From Clostridium sp. 26_21 (lineage in GTDB: Bacteria; Bacillota; Clostridia; TANB77; CAG-508), in the NCBI GenBank assembly GCA_001915995.1, contig MNRO01000022.1, positions 1 to 64,000 on the forward strand: a DNA stretch of 64,000 nt. Direction: 5' to 3'. This document shows, piece by piece, positions 52,542-61,512 of this stretch. Numbering within the stretch: position 1 is the first letter of the stretch; every line of letters begins with the position of its first letter. Below the pieces are notes generated by a model, which was not told the origin of the DNA, searched no databases, and was given only the letters and a program-made list of their open reading frames with translations. Position numbers and translations under genes: made by a program.

Positions 52542-53759
52542 ATGGGAAAAAAAGGATACTTTTCAGGTTTATTTACCAAAATAAATAATTTGGTTTTAAA
52601 AAATGAAAAAATAAGAAACTTAAAATCCATATATTACTATATAGATGGTGTAATATTAAAATTTATAAAAAAACCACAAAAAGAAGAAAATTCAAAAAAG
52701 AAAGTTATAATAGTTTACAATTTAGCACTTGGAGATGCTGCAATGTTTAACTGTGCATTAAAAAATATAAGAGAAATTTATCCAAGAGAAAAATATGAAA
52801 TAACAATAGCTTGTCAAAAAGGCTTGAATAAAATATATGAAGCAACAAATTTATTTGATAATGTTTTAAGTTTTAATTTTACACAAGCAACAGTTAATTT
52901 AAAAGAAAGAAAAAAATTATACAAAGAATTAAGAAAAGTAAAATATGATATATTACTAGATCCAGTAGGAATTGAGGATTGTTCAACTAATATATTAGTA
53001 TCTAGAGCAATATGTAGTGAAGAAAAAATAGGAATAATAAATTATGGAAGAACAATAAAATGTCCTCAAAAAATATATAAAAAAATATATACAAAACTTT
53101 TAGAAGTAGATAATGCAAAAATGCACTTAATAGACCATTATTTTGAATTCTTTAATTTATTAGGAAATATAAATAAAGAACCAGAATTTATTAATTTACC
53201 AAGTGAACCAATAAAAGAAGAAATAAAAGAAAACTATTTTATAGTATATCCAAGTGCAAGTACAGAATACAAAAGGTGGCCAATAGATAGATTTGCTGAA
53301 ATAACTAAAAGGGTATATCAAAAAACAAAATTGACATTAATTGTTTGTGGCACAAATTCAGATAGACAAACTAATGATGAATTAATAAAATTAATAAAAG
53401 ATGATGTAAAATATATAGATATGACAGGAAAAACATCAATATTAGAATATATTGATTTAATAAAAAAAGCAAAATTTGTAATAACAAATGATACAGGAAT
53501 TTATCATATTGCAGTAGTATCAGAAGTTCCAGTATGTATAACAGCAGGGGCATATACATATGATAGATATTTAACATATAACTTTAAAGGTGCCGAAAAA
53601 TATAAAAAACCATATGTAGCATGTGTGAAAATGGAATGCGCAAATTGTGATAACAGATGTATTAAATCAAATGAATTAGAAAAAACTTGGCCATGTTTAG
53701 ATAAAGTAACTATAGAAATGGCATGGAAAAAAGTTGAAGAAATGATTAATAAATTATAA
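52542..53759 (+). CDS. Family 9 glycosyltransferase (heptosyltransferase-like), 405 aa
   Basis: A GT-B fold enzyme of the ADP-heptose transferase family. VYNLALGDAAMFNCALKNI near residue 50 is the acceptor-side motif; YPSASTEYKRWPIDRFAEI near 235 and VITNDTGIYHIAVVSEVPV near 315 bind the ADP-sugar. A Cys cluster near the C-terminus (CVKMECANCDNRC) is common in the family. ATG 52542 is preferred because AAAAAGGA touches the earlier ATG at 52533. With hldE and gmhAB it forms a complete route to add heptose to a surface glycan. Confidence 0.9.
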   Translation: MGKKGYFSGLFTKINNLVLKNEKIRNLKSIYYYIDGVILKFIKKPQKEENSKKKVIIVYNLALGDAAMFNCALKNIREIYPREKYEITIACQKGLNKIYEATNLFDNVLSFNFTQATVNLKERKKLYKELRKVKYDILLDPVGIEDCSTNILVSRAICSEEKIGIINYGRTIKCPQKIYKKIYTKLLEVDNAKMHLIDHYFEFFNLLGNINKEPEFINLPSEPIKEEIKENYFIVYPSASTEYKRWPIDRFAEITKRVYQKTKLTLIVCGTNSDRQTNDELIKLIKDDVKYIDMTGKTSILEYIDLIKKAKFVITNDTGIYHIAVVSEVPVCITAGAYTYDRYLTYNFKGAEKYKKPYVACVKMECANCDNRCIKSNELEKTWPCLDKVTIEMAWKKVEEMINKL

Positions 53760-53791
53760 AAAATAAATTTAGCAGTAAAAGGAGGAGTATA

Positions 53792-55243
53792 TTGGAAGAA
53801 AATAGAGAAGAAGATGGCAAAAAAACAGTAATTTCAATGATTACATATTTAATTGCTAATATAATAGGAATGGCAGTATCTTTAGTAGCATTACCAATAT
53901 TAACAAATCTACTTTCTACTGCTGAAATGGGAATTGCAACAAGTTTCATAACATTAAAAAACATAGTAACAATAATAATATTGCTAGCAATGTATATATC
54001 TATTGATAAAATGTATATATCAATAAAAGACACAAATGAGAGATATAAATATTTATCATCAATTTATATTTTTTCAACAATTATAGCAATACTAATATAT
54101 ATAATGTATTTCATATTCCAAGGACCACTAAATAAAATGCTTGGATTTAATACAAAAATGATGACATTAATGTTTATAATGTGTATATTAATAAATGGTT
54201 GTACATTAATGGTAGCAAACTGGAATTTTTGTAATAAAGCAAAATACACATTCTTATATAACCTATTTGTATCACCAGTTTCACAAATATTGTCAATAAT
54301 ACTTGTATTAATATTGCCATCAGAAAAATATTTGGGAAGAATAATAGGAGTAGACTTTTTTAATATAACATTAGGAATAATATGTGGAATAGTAATAATC
54401 AAAAAAGGAAAAAGAGCAGTTGAAAAAAAATATATAAAAGAAAGTTTACAAATCAGTTTACCGATGATACCACATTTATTATCACAAATATTTTTATCAA
54501 GTTGTGATTTATTAATGATTAAAAGTATAGTTAGTGAATCTAGTGCAGGGATTTATAGTGTAGCATATACAATTTCAAATATTTTATATACAATTTCTTT
54601 GCAAATTTTCAAACCTTGGTCTCCATGGGTATATAGAAGAATTGAAAATAAAGAAACAGATTCGATAAAAGAAAATTCAAAACTAATAATACATATTGTA
54701 TGGATATTTTGTATAGGAATATTCACAATTTCACCAGAATTAATAAAAATCTTTATAAACTCTGAATATGGAGAAGCATCATTAATAGTACCACCAATAT
54801 GTTTAGGAATCTTTTTCCAAATGATGTATACATTTTTCTATGATATAGAATATTATCACAAAAAGAATAAACAAATAGCAATGTTTTCAGTAATTACAGC
54901 CATAATAAATATAGTATTAAATTATATAGCAATACATATTTGGGGATATCAAGCAGCAGCATATACAACAATAGTAAGTTATATGATATTATGTATATTA
55001 CATTATTTTGGAATGAGGAAAATAGATAAAACACAATATTATGATTTAAAAACATTATTAGTATTAAGTTGTGTTTTAATATTGATAACATTTGCAAATG
55101 TTGTATTTAATAATAGTATTTTAATAAGATATATAATTCTAATATTCAGTGGAATTTATATTTTAATAAGATATAGAAAACTAATCAAAGATATGTTAAA
55201 TAAATTTAGAAAAAAGAAGATGATTAGTGAGAAAGGAGAATAA
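53792..55243 (+). CDS. Oligosaccharide flippase (Wzx-like, MOP superfamily), 483 aa
   Basis: About fourteen membrane helices. The N-terminal YLIANIIGMAVSLVALPILT and the central ISLPMIPHLLSQIFLSSCDL are typical of polysaccharide flippases that move undecaprenyl-linked repeat units outward. TTG 53792 follows AAAGGAGGAGTATA, a strong site. A Wzx-type flippase next to an ABC exporter suggests two different glycans or two handling routes. The gene ends one base before galE. Confidence 0.9.
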   Translation: MEENREEDGKKTVISMITYLIANIIGMAVSLVALPILTNLLSTAEMGIATSFITLKNIVTIIILLAMYISIDKMYISIKDTNERYKYLSSIYIFSTIIAILIYIMYFIFQGPLNKMLGFNTKMMTLMFIMCILINGCTLMVANWNFCNKAKYTFLYNLFVSPVSQILSIILVLILPSEKYLGRIIGVDFFNITLGIICGIVIIKKGKRAVEKKYIKESLQISLPMIPHLLSQIFLSSCDLLMIKSIVSESSAGIYSVAYTISNILYTISLQIFKPWSPWVYRRIENKETDSIKENSKLIIHIVWIFCIGIFTISPELIKIFINSEYGEASLIVPPICLGIFFQMMYTFFYDIEYYHKKNKQIAMFSVITAIINIVLNYIAIHIWGYQAAAYTTIVSYMILCILHYFGMRKIDKTQYYDLKTLLVLSCVLILITFANVVFNNSILIRYIILIFSGIYILIRYRKLIKDMLNKFRKKKMISEKGE

Positions 55244-55244
55244 A

Positions 55245-56255
55245 ATGTCAGTATTAGTAACAGGAGGAGCTGGATATATAGGAAGCCATACAGTAGTTGA
55301 ATTGTTAAATTCAGGAAAAGATGTAATTATAATAGATAATTTTTCAAATAGTAAACCAGAAGTATTAGAAAATATAAAAAAAATAACAGGAAAAGACTTT
55401 AAGTTTTATGAAGTAGATTATTTAAACAGAAAAGAACTAGAAAAAGTTTTTGAAGAAAATAATATTGAAGCAGTTCTAAATTTTGCTGGATATAAAGCTG
55501 TTGGAGAATCTGTAAAAAAACCATTAGAATATTATGAAAATAATATATCAGGAGCAATTGTTTTATTAGAGACAATGAGAAAATATAATGTCAAGAAATT
55601 TATATTCAGTTCATCAGCAACAGTATATGGAGAACCAGAAAGAATACCATTAACAGAAGATTGTAAAACAGGTGGAACAACAAATCCATATGGAACAACA
55701 AAATTATTTATAGAACAAATATTACAAGATTTATATAAATCAGATAATACATGGGATATAGCAATATTAAGATATTTTAATCCTGTAGGAGCACATGAAA
55801 GTGGATTAATAGGAGAGGAGCCACAAGGAATTCCAAACAATTTAATGCCATATATAGTAAGAGTTGCATCAGGAGAATTAGAACAATTATCAGTATTTGG
55901 AAATGATTATAATACACCAGATGGAACAGGTGTAAGAGATTATATACATGTTGTTGATTTGGCAAAAGGACATATAAAAGCACTAGAAAAATTAGAAAAA
56001 GAAAGCACAGGAATATATATTTATAATTTAGGTACAGGCGTAGGGTATAGTGTTTTAGATATGGTAAAAGCATTTGAAGAATCAACAGGAAAAAAAGTTA
56101 ATTATAAAATAGCAGAAAGAAGAGCTGGAGATATAGCAACATGTTATTCAGATCCAGCTAAAGCAAAAAAAGAATTAAATTGGGAAGCAACAAAAAACTT
56201 GGAAGATATGTGTAGAGATTCTTGGAAATATATTCAAAATAGAAAAAATAAATAA
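55245..56255 (+). CDS. galE: UDP-glucose 4-epimerase, 336 aa
   Basis: It interconverts UDP-glucose and UDP-galactose (or the N-acetyl forms). VTGGAGYIGSHTVVELLNSG binds NAD; the catalytic motifs are SSSATVYG near 122 and NPYGTTKLFIEQ with Tyr-xxx-Lys near 148; RYFNPVGAHESGLIGEEP follows. The ATG at 55245 follows AAAGGAG; the frame open from GTG 55227 would overlap the flippase end. It is the last glycan gene before mreB. Confidence 0.95.
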   Translation: MSVLVTGGAGYIGSHTVVELLNSGKDVIIIDNFSNSKPEVLENIKKITGKDFKFYEVDYLNRKELEKVFEENNIEAVLNFAGYKAVGESVKKPLEYYENNISGAIVLLETMRKYNVKKFIFSSSATVYGEPERIPLTEDCKTGGTTNPYGTTKLFIEQILQDLYKSDNTWDIAILRYFNPVGAHESGLIGEEPQGIPNNLMPYIVRVASGELEQLSVFGNDYNTPDGTGVRDYIHVVDLAKGHIKALEKLEKESTGIYIYNLGTGVGYSVLDMVKAFEESTGKKVNYKIAERRAGDIATCYSDPAKAKKELNWEATKNLEDMCRDSWKYIQNRKNK

Positions 56256-56362
56256 AAGATTAAATTTTGAATATGTTTTGTGAAAAATGTACATAAAATA
56301 ATAGAAAATATATAAAATACGAAAGTTAGAAAATTGAGTTATTGGAAGGAAATTGATTATTT

Positions 56363-57358
56363 ATGTTTGGATTTGGGCAAGATATAGGGATAGATTTAGG
56401 AACAGCAACTATAATTGCATATGTAAAAGGGAAAGGTGTTGTTTTAAGAGAACCATCAGTAGTGGCTGTTGATAGTAATACAAAAGAAGTACTAGCAGTA
56501 GGGCAAGAAGCAAGAAGAATGTTAGGAAGAACACCAGGAAACATAGTAGCTACAAGACCTTTAAGAGAAGGAGTAATATCAGATTATACTGTTACTGAAA
56601 AAATGCTAAAATATTTTATAAATAAAGTAAAAGGAAAAACGATATTTGCACCAAGAACAATGATTTGCATACCATCAAGAGTTACAGAAGTAGAAAAGAA
56701 AGCTGTAATAGATGCAGCAACACAAGCAGGAGCTAGAAAAGTATTTTTAATAGAAGAACCAATTGCAGCAGCAATTGGAGCAGGATTAGATATTGCTAAA
56801 CCTTGTGGAAATATGATTGTAGATATTGGAGGAGGAACAACAGATATAGCAGTAATATCTCTTGGGGGATCTGTTGAGAGTACATCATTAAAAGTAGCAG
56901 GTGATAAATTTGACGAAGCAATAGTCAAATATATAAAAAAGAAACATAATGTAATGATAGGAGAAAGAACTGCTGAAGATTTAAAAATAAATATAGGCTG
57001 TGTTTATCCTAAGATTCAAGACTCACAAATGGAAATAAGGGGAAGGGACTTAACAACAGGATTGCCAAAAAATATTATTGTACGTTCAAGTGAAATGTTA
57101 GAAGCATTAATAGAACCAGCAATGCAAATTGTAGAAGCAGTGCATTCAGTTTTAGAAAAAACGCCACCAGAATTATCAGCAGATATAAGTGATAGAGGAA
57201 TATATATGACAGGTGGAGGATGTTTAATTGATGGATTAGACAGACTATTACAAGAAAAAACAGGAATAAATGTTATGATTGCAGATGATGCTGTATCTTG
57301 TGTTGCTTTAGGAACTGGAAAAGCACTAGATAATTTAGATAATTTGGAAAGAAAATAA
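56363..57358 (+). CDS. mreB: Rod-shape actin homologue MreB, 331 aa
   Basis: A bacterial actin that guides elongation together with RodA. IGIDLGTATIIAYVKGKGVV is phosphate-1, VDIGGGTTDIAVISLGG near 155 is phosphate-2, and TGGGCLIDGLDRLL near 290 is the adenosine site. No mreC or mreD follows; in many clostridia this stand-alone copy is called Mbl or MreBH. AAGGAA lies 13 bases before the ATG. Terminator follows. Confidence 0.95.
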   Translation: MFGFGQDIGIDLGTATIIAYVKGKGVVLREPSVVAVDSNTKEVLAVGQEARRMLGRTPGNIVATRPLREGVISDYTVTEKMLKYFINKVKGKTIFAPRTMICIPSRVTEVEKKAVIDAATQAGARKVFLIEEPIAAAIGAGLDIAKPCGNMIVDIGGGTTDIAVISLGGSVESTSLKVAGDKFDEAIVKYIKKKHNVMIGERTAEDLKINIGCVYPKIQDSQMEIRGRDLTTGLPKNIIVRSSEMLEALIEPAMQIVEAVHSVLEKTPPELSADISDRGIYMTGGGCLIDGLDRLLQEKTGINVMIADDAVSCVALGTGKALDNLDNLERK

Positions 57359-57363
57359 AAAAG

Positions 57364-57392
57364 AAAGGCATGTGTTAAAACAGGCCTTTTTT
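57364..57392 (+). terminator. Terminator after mreB
   Basis: AAAGGC...GCCTTT with an inner TGT/ACA pair, followed by TTTTTT. Confidence 0.8.
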
Positions 57393-57400
57393 GGAATAAA

Positions 57401-57440
57401 AAAATATAAGATAAAATATTTTTATTTTATCTTATATTTT
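57401..57440 (-). terminator. Terminator of rpsT
   Basis: A 17-bp perfect AT-rich stem (57401-57417 with 57424-57440), with T-rich sequence on the minus-strand side. Confidence 0.75.
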
Positions 57441-57442
57441 TA

Positions 57443-57706
57443 CTATGCCATAGCATTTAATTTTTTTGACATACTAGATTTTTTTCTAGCAGCTGTATTT
57501 TTTACGATAACACCTTTTGTACAAGCTTGATCAACTTTCTTTGTAGCTTCAGACATTAAAGTAGTAGCTTCAGCTTTATTTCCAGCAGCAACTGCTTGCT
57601 CAAATTTCTTAACAGCTGATTTATATGCACTTTTAATCATATTATTTGTTAATGTTTTCTTTTCAATAATCTTAACTCTCTTTTTTGCTGATTTAATATT
57701 TGGCAT
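57443..57706 (-). CDS. rpsT: 30S ribosomal protein S20, 87 aa
   Basis: A short basic helical protein that binds 16S rRNA early in 30S assembly. MPNIKSAKKRVKIIEKKTL at the N-terminus and AARKKSSMSKKLNAMA at the C-terminus are diagnostic. GAGGAGGTGC precedes the start on the minus strand. It is a single-gene unit, convergent to mreB and divergent from rpiB. Confidence 0.97.
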   Translation of the reverse strand: MPNIKSAKKRVKIIEKKTLTNNMIKSAYKSAVKKFEQAVAAGNKAEATTLMSEATKKVDQACTKGVIVKNTAARKKSSMSKKLNAMA

Positions 57707-57749
57707 TTAAAATGCACCTCCTCTTAGTAAAATAACTATAACGCATACA

Positions 57750-57778
57750 ATTATAACATACAAAAATTAATTTGACAA
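57750..57778 (-). promoter_or_regulatory. rpsT promoter
   Basis: On the minus strand: TTGTCA (57778-57773), a 17-base spacer and TATAAT (57755-57750). Confidence 0.7.
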
Positions 57779-57806
57779 TACCAAAAAAGGATTTTTTTGA
57801 AAATTG

Positions 57807-57835
57807 TTGCACTTTATACAAGAATATGATATATT
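57807..57835 (+). promoter_or_regulatory. Promoter of the rpiB-tagO-hslO-ppaC operon
   Basis: TTGCAC (57807-57812), 17 bases, TATATT (57830-57835). Confidence 0.6.
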
Positions 57836-57879
57836 ATTAAAGAATTTATCAAATCATAAATAAAGAAAGGTGAGTGTTT

Positions 57880-58326
57880 ATGATAGCTATAGGTAGTGAC
57901 CATGGAGGTTACAAATTAAAAGAAGAAATAAAAAAATATTTAGAAGAAAAAGAAATAGAATGTGAAGATTGTGGAACATTTTCAGAAGACAGAGCAGATT
58001 ATCCTGAAATAGCTAAAACAGTAGCATTAGAAATTCAAAATAAACAATGTGATAAAGGAATACTAATATGTCGTTCTGGAATAGGAATGAGTATTGTTGC
58101 TAATAAATTTAAAGGAATAAGATGTGCGAAATGTGATAATGATGAAGAAGCAAAATATTCAAAAATGCACAACAATAGTAATGTATTAGCTTTAGGAGCT
58201 GATTATATAGAAACAGATGAAGCTATAAGAATAGTAAGAATGTGGTTAGCAACAGAATTTGAAGGTGGAAGACATCAAGAAAGAATACAAATGATAGATG
58301 AAATTGAAAATGAAAATATGAAATAA
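57880..58326 (+). CDS. rpiB: Ribose 5-phosphate isomerase B, 148 aa
   Basis: It interconverts ribose 5-phosphate and ribulose 5-phosphate. IAIGSDHGGYKLKEEI is the N-terminal motif. The catalytic Cys lies in LICRSGIGMSIVANK, where the usual CGTGIG is changed to CRSGIG; HNNSNVLALGAD supplies the His and DNDEEAKYSK the Asp side. The changed loop could hint at another aldose phosphate as substrate. ATG 57880 follows AAAGGTG; GTG 57874 is less likely. Sedoheptulose phosphate for the heptose route comes from the same pentose-phosphate pool. Confidence 0.88.
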   Translation: MIAIGSDHGGYKLKEEIKKYLEEKEIECEDCGTFSEDRADYPEIAKTVALEIQNKQCDKGILICRSGIGMSIVANKFKGIRCAKCDNDEEAKYSKMHNNSNVLALGADYIETDEAIRIVRMWLATEFEGGRHQERIQMIDEIENENMK

Positions 58327-58341
58327 TGGAGGAATACATAA

Positions 58342-59454
58342 ATGTGGGGAAATATAGCAATTGCTTTTATATTAGCATTTATAGTATCATTTGTAGCAAC
58401 ACCATATACAATAAGAATTGCTAATAAAATTGGAGCAGTAGATATACCAAAAGATCAAAGAAGAATGCATACAAAAACAATGCCAAAATTTGGTGGGCCA
58501 GCCGTAATTTTAGGAGTTTTAGTATCAATGATATATTTAATTGCAGTAATGTCAATTGAAGGGAGTTTAGATTTATTTTCAACACAACAATATGGAAAAA
58601 AGCTATTAGGAGTATTATTAGGAGTTATTGTAATAGCAATAACGGGAACATTAGATGATATAAAAACATTAAAACCATGGCAAGAACTATTAGGGCAAAC
58701 AATAGCAGCAATAATAGTAGTTTATTTTGGAATAAAAATAGAACATTTAGATATACCATTTTTATATAGGTTAGGTTTTAATGAATCTTTTTCAACAATA
58801 ATAACAGTATTATGGATTGTTGGAGTAACAAATGCAATAAATTTAATAGATGGATTAGATGGATTATCATCTGGAATCTCATTAATATCATGTATATCAT
58901 TATTAATAATATTTATATTAAATGATTCACCAATGATAGCAACAGTAATAGTAACAGCAATGTCAGGAGCATTAGTAGGATTTTTACCATACAATTTTTC
59001 ACCAGCAAAAACATTTATAGGAGATACAGGTTCAAATTTTCTAGGATTTATGCTTGCAATAGTATCAATATTAGGAGTTGCTAAAACATATACATTAGCA
59101 GTAATTGTATTGCCAGTGATAGTATTAGGATTACCAATATTTGATGTATTATTTGCAATAATAAGAAGAATAATAAAAGGAAAATCTATAAAAGCAGTAT
59201 TTAAACCAGATAAAGGACATTTACATCATAGATTAGTAGAAAAAGGATTTACACCTAAACAAGCTGTTTTAATATTATATGGATTAAGTGCATCACTTGG
59301 AATGTTTGCAATAATATTATTTGATAGTGGAATATGGAAAGCATTATCATTTCTATTATTAATAATTGCAGCAGTTGTAATGGGATATAAAAACTTTATG
59401 AGAGAACAAGAAGCTAGACCTAAAATTGAAGGAAAAGTAGAGAAAAAAAGTTAA
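58342..59454 (+). CDS. tagO: Undecaprenyl-phosphate N-acetylglucosamine-1-phosphate transferase (TagO/WecA type), 370 aa
   Basis: A multi-pass membrane enzyme that starts teichoic-acid-type or polysaccharide chains on undecaprenyl phosphate. About eleven helices; GTLDDIKTLKPWQELLGQ (DD motif) near residue 100, NLIDGLDGLSSG near 170, FIGDTGSNFLGFMLA near 225, and the C-terminal KGHLHHRLVEKGFT (HxxHH-type) near 292 match the WecA subfamily rather than MraY. It is a likely initiator for the surface polymer built by the preceding region. Confidence 0.92.
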   Translation: MWGNIAIAFILAFIVSFVATPYTIRIANKIGAVDIPKDQRRMHTKTMPKFGGPAVILGVLVSMIYLIAVMSIEGSLDLFSTQQYGKKLLGVLLGVIVIAITGTLDDIKTLKPWQELLGQTIAAIIVVYFGIKIEHLDIPFLYRLGFNESFSTIITVLWIVGVTNAINLIDGLDGLSSGISLISCISLLIIFILNDSPMIATVIVTAMSGALVGFLPYNFSPAKTFIGDTGSNFLGFMLAIVSILGVAKTYTLAVIVLPVIVLGLPIFDVLFAIIRRIIKGKSIKAVFKPDKGHLHHRLVEKGFTPKQAVLILYGLSASLGMFAIILFDSGIWKALSFLLLIIAAVVMGYKNFMREQEARPKIEGKVEKKS

Positions 59455-59481
59455 TATTAAGAAAGGAATGAAAAACAGAAA

Positions 59482-60369
59482 ATGAAAGACCAAATAATAA
59501 AATTTTTAGCATATAATGGAAAAATATCAGTAGTATGTTGTTCAACAACAAATCTAGTTGAAAAAGCAAGAATCTTACATGATTTAAGTCCATTATCAAC
59601 AGCAGCTATGGGAAGAATATTAACAATAACAGCATTAATTGGGTCTGAAATGAAAAATGAAACAGATAAATTAACAATACAAATAAAAGGAAATGGACCA
59701 ATAGGAAAAATAGTTGCAGTATCTGACAATAAGCCACATGTTAAAGCATGTATAACAAATCCACATGCAGATTTACCATTAAATGAATTTGGAAAATTAG
59801 ATGTAGGTGGAGGAATTGGAAACGAAGGATTTATAAATGTAATAAAAGATATAGGATTAAAAGAACCATATATAGGAATAAGTCCATTAATTTCAGGAGA
59901 AATAGCAGAAGATTTTGCAAATTATTTTGAAACATCTGAACAAAAACAAACAGCAGTAGCACTAGGAGTTTTAGTTGATAAAAATGGAGTTAGATCAAGT
60001 GGAGGATATATAATATCACCAATGCCAGATGCAACAGATGAAGAAATTTCAAAAATAGAAAAATCAATTTTTGAAGCAGGTGCAATGTCAAAAATGTTAG
60101 ATCAAAATTTAACATTAAAAGAAATAGCACAAAAAATAACAGGTGATAAAAATGTTAAAATAATAGATAGTTCAATAGAACCAGAATATGAATGTGGATG
60201 TAGTAAAGAAAAATTCGCAGGAAGTTTAGCAACACTAGGAGAAAAACAATTAAAAGAAATAATAGAAGAAGATGGAAAAGCAGAAATAAAATGTCAATTT
60301 TGTAATAAAATATATCAATTTAATAAAGAAGAATTAGAACAAATCTTGAAAGAAGCAAAGAGTAAATAA
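59482..60369 (+). CDS. hslO: Redox-regulated chaperone Hsp33, 295 aa
   Basis: A holdase switched on by oxidation. The C-terminal zinc switch is complete: YECGCSKEKF near residue 233 (CxC) and CQFCNKIYQF near 265 (CxxC). The N-terminal domain has STAAMGRILTITALIGSEMK. Length is standard. It lies 27 bases after tagO in the same operon. Confidence 0.95.
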   Translation: MKDQIIKFLAYNGKISVVCCSTTNLVEKARILHDLSPLSTAAMGRILTITALIGSEMKNETDKLTIQIKGNGPIGKIVAVSDNKPHVKACITNPHADLPLNEFGKLDVGGGIGNEGFINVIKDIGLKEPYIGISPLISGEIAEDFANYFETSEQKQTAVALGVLVDKNGVRSSGGYIISPMPDATDEEISKIEKSIFEAGAMSKMLDQNLTLKEIAQKITGDKNVKIIDSSIEPEYECGCSKEKFAGSLATLGEKQLKEIIEEDGKAEIKCQFCNKIYQFNKEELEQILKEAKSK

Positions 60370-60402
60370 AATATAATAATAATCAGAAAGGAAGAAGAAA
60401 AA

Positions 60403-61320
60403 ATGGAAAAAATATTAGTATTTGGACACAAAAATCCAGACACAGATGCAATATGTTCAAGTTTAGTAATGGCAGATTTACAAACAAAAATTAAAGGAGA
60501 AAAAGTTATTTCATGTAGATTAGGAAATTTAAATGAAGAAACAAAATATGCATTAAACTATTTTAAAGTAGAAGAACCACAATTAATTGAAAAAGTAGAA
60601 GAAGGACAAAGAGTAATATTAGTAGATCATAACGAATTTACTCAATCAGTAGAAGGAATAGAAAATGCAAAAATAGAAGCAGTTGTAGATCATCATAGAA
60701 TAAACAATTTTAAAACTTCAGAACCATTATTCTATTATGCTCAACCAGTAGGATGTACTTCAACAGTATTATTTGAATTATATAATACAAACAATATAAA
60801 AATAGAACCACAAATTGCTGGGTTAATGTTAAGTGCAATAATATCTGACACATTATTATTAAAATCACCTACAACAACAGATAAAGATAAAAAAGCTGTT
60901 GCAGAACTTGTAAATATTGCAGGTGTAGATTTAAGTAAATATGGTTTAGATATGTTAAAAGCAGGAACAAATCTTGATAAATACACAGAAAAAGAATTAA
61001 TAAACTTAGATGCAAAAACAATGGAAAAAGAAGATATAAAATACATAATAGCACAAGTAAATACAGTAAGTATTCCAGATGTATTAAAAAGAAAAGAAAA
61101 AATTGAAACTGAAATGAATAAAGAGATTGAAGAAAAAGGATTGTGTTTATTTGTATTTGTTATTACAGACATAGTAAACAGTAATTCAACAGCAATAGTA
61201 TTAGGAAATAGAACAGATGCAATATCAAAAACATATGAAATTAATAAAAACCTAGCTGAGATGCCAGGTGTTGTTTCAAGAAAGAAACAAGTATTACCAC
61301 TAGTTGAAAAAAATATGTAA
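60403..61320 (+). CDS. ppaC: Manganese-dependent inorganic pyrophosphatase (family II), 305 aa
   Basis: It splits pyrophosphate and so pulls biosynthesis forward. A DHH-family enzyme: VFGHKNPDTDAICSSLVMAD gives motif I (HxxxxD), LVDHNEF and AVVDHHRINNF give motifs II and III, and SRKKQVLP is the C-terminal DHHA2 end. Length matches CBS-free family II enzymes. GAAAGGAAG precedes the ATG. Confidence 0.95.
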   Translation: MEKILVFGHKNPDTDAICSSLVMADLQTKIKGEKVISCRLGNLNEETKYALNYFKVEEPQLIEKVEEGQRVILVDHNEFTQSVEGIENAKIEAVVDHHRINNFKTSEPLFYYAQPVGCTSTVLFELYNTNNIKIEPQIAGLMLSAIISDTLLLKSPTTTDKDKKAVAELVNIAGVDLSKYGLDMLKAGTNLDKYTEKELINLDAKTMEKEDIKYIIAQVNTVSIPDVLKRKEKIETEMNKEIEEKGLCLFVFVITDIVNSNSTAIVLGNRTDAISKTYEINKNLAEMPGVVSRKKQVLPLVEKNM

Positions 61321-61341
61321 AAATTTTCAGAAAAGTGAAAC

Positions 61342-61396
61342 AAAATAGACACAAAAATTGTCTAATATAAAGAAGACAATTTTTGTGTCTATTTTT
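61342..61396 (+). terminator. Terminator with a perfect 22-bp stem after ppaC
   Basis: AAAATAGACACAAAAATTG and the following TCT (61342-61363) pair perfectly with 61374-61395. The T-run is part of the stem end and continues one base. Confidence 0.8.
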
Positions 61397-61441
61397 GTCG
61401 TAAAATTAAGCAAATATTAAGAAACAAGAGAACTACATAAT

Positions 61442-61470
61442 TTGACAAATATTTTTTAAAATGATATAAT
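61442..61470 (+). promoter_or_regulatory. Promoter of the GT2 gene at 61.5 kb
   Basis: TTGACA (61442-61447), a 17-base spacer, TATAAT (61465-61470): a full consensus. Confidence 0.8.
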
Positions 61471-61512
61471 TAAAAAGGCGTTGAATAAATGCCATGAAAG
61501 GAATGTGAGGTA

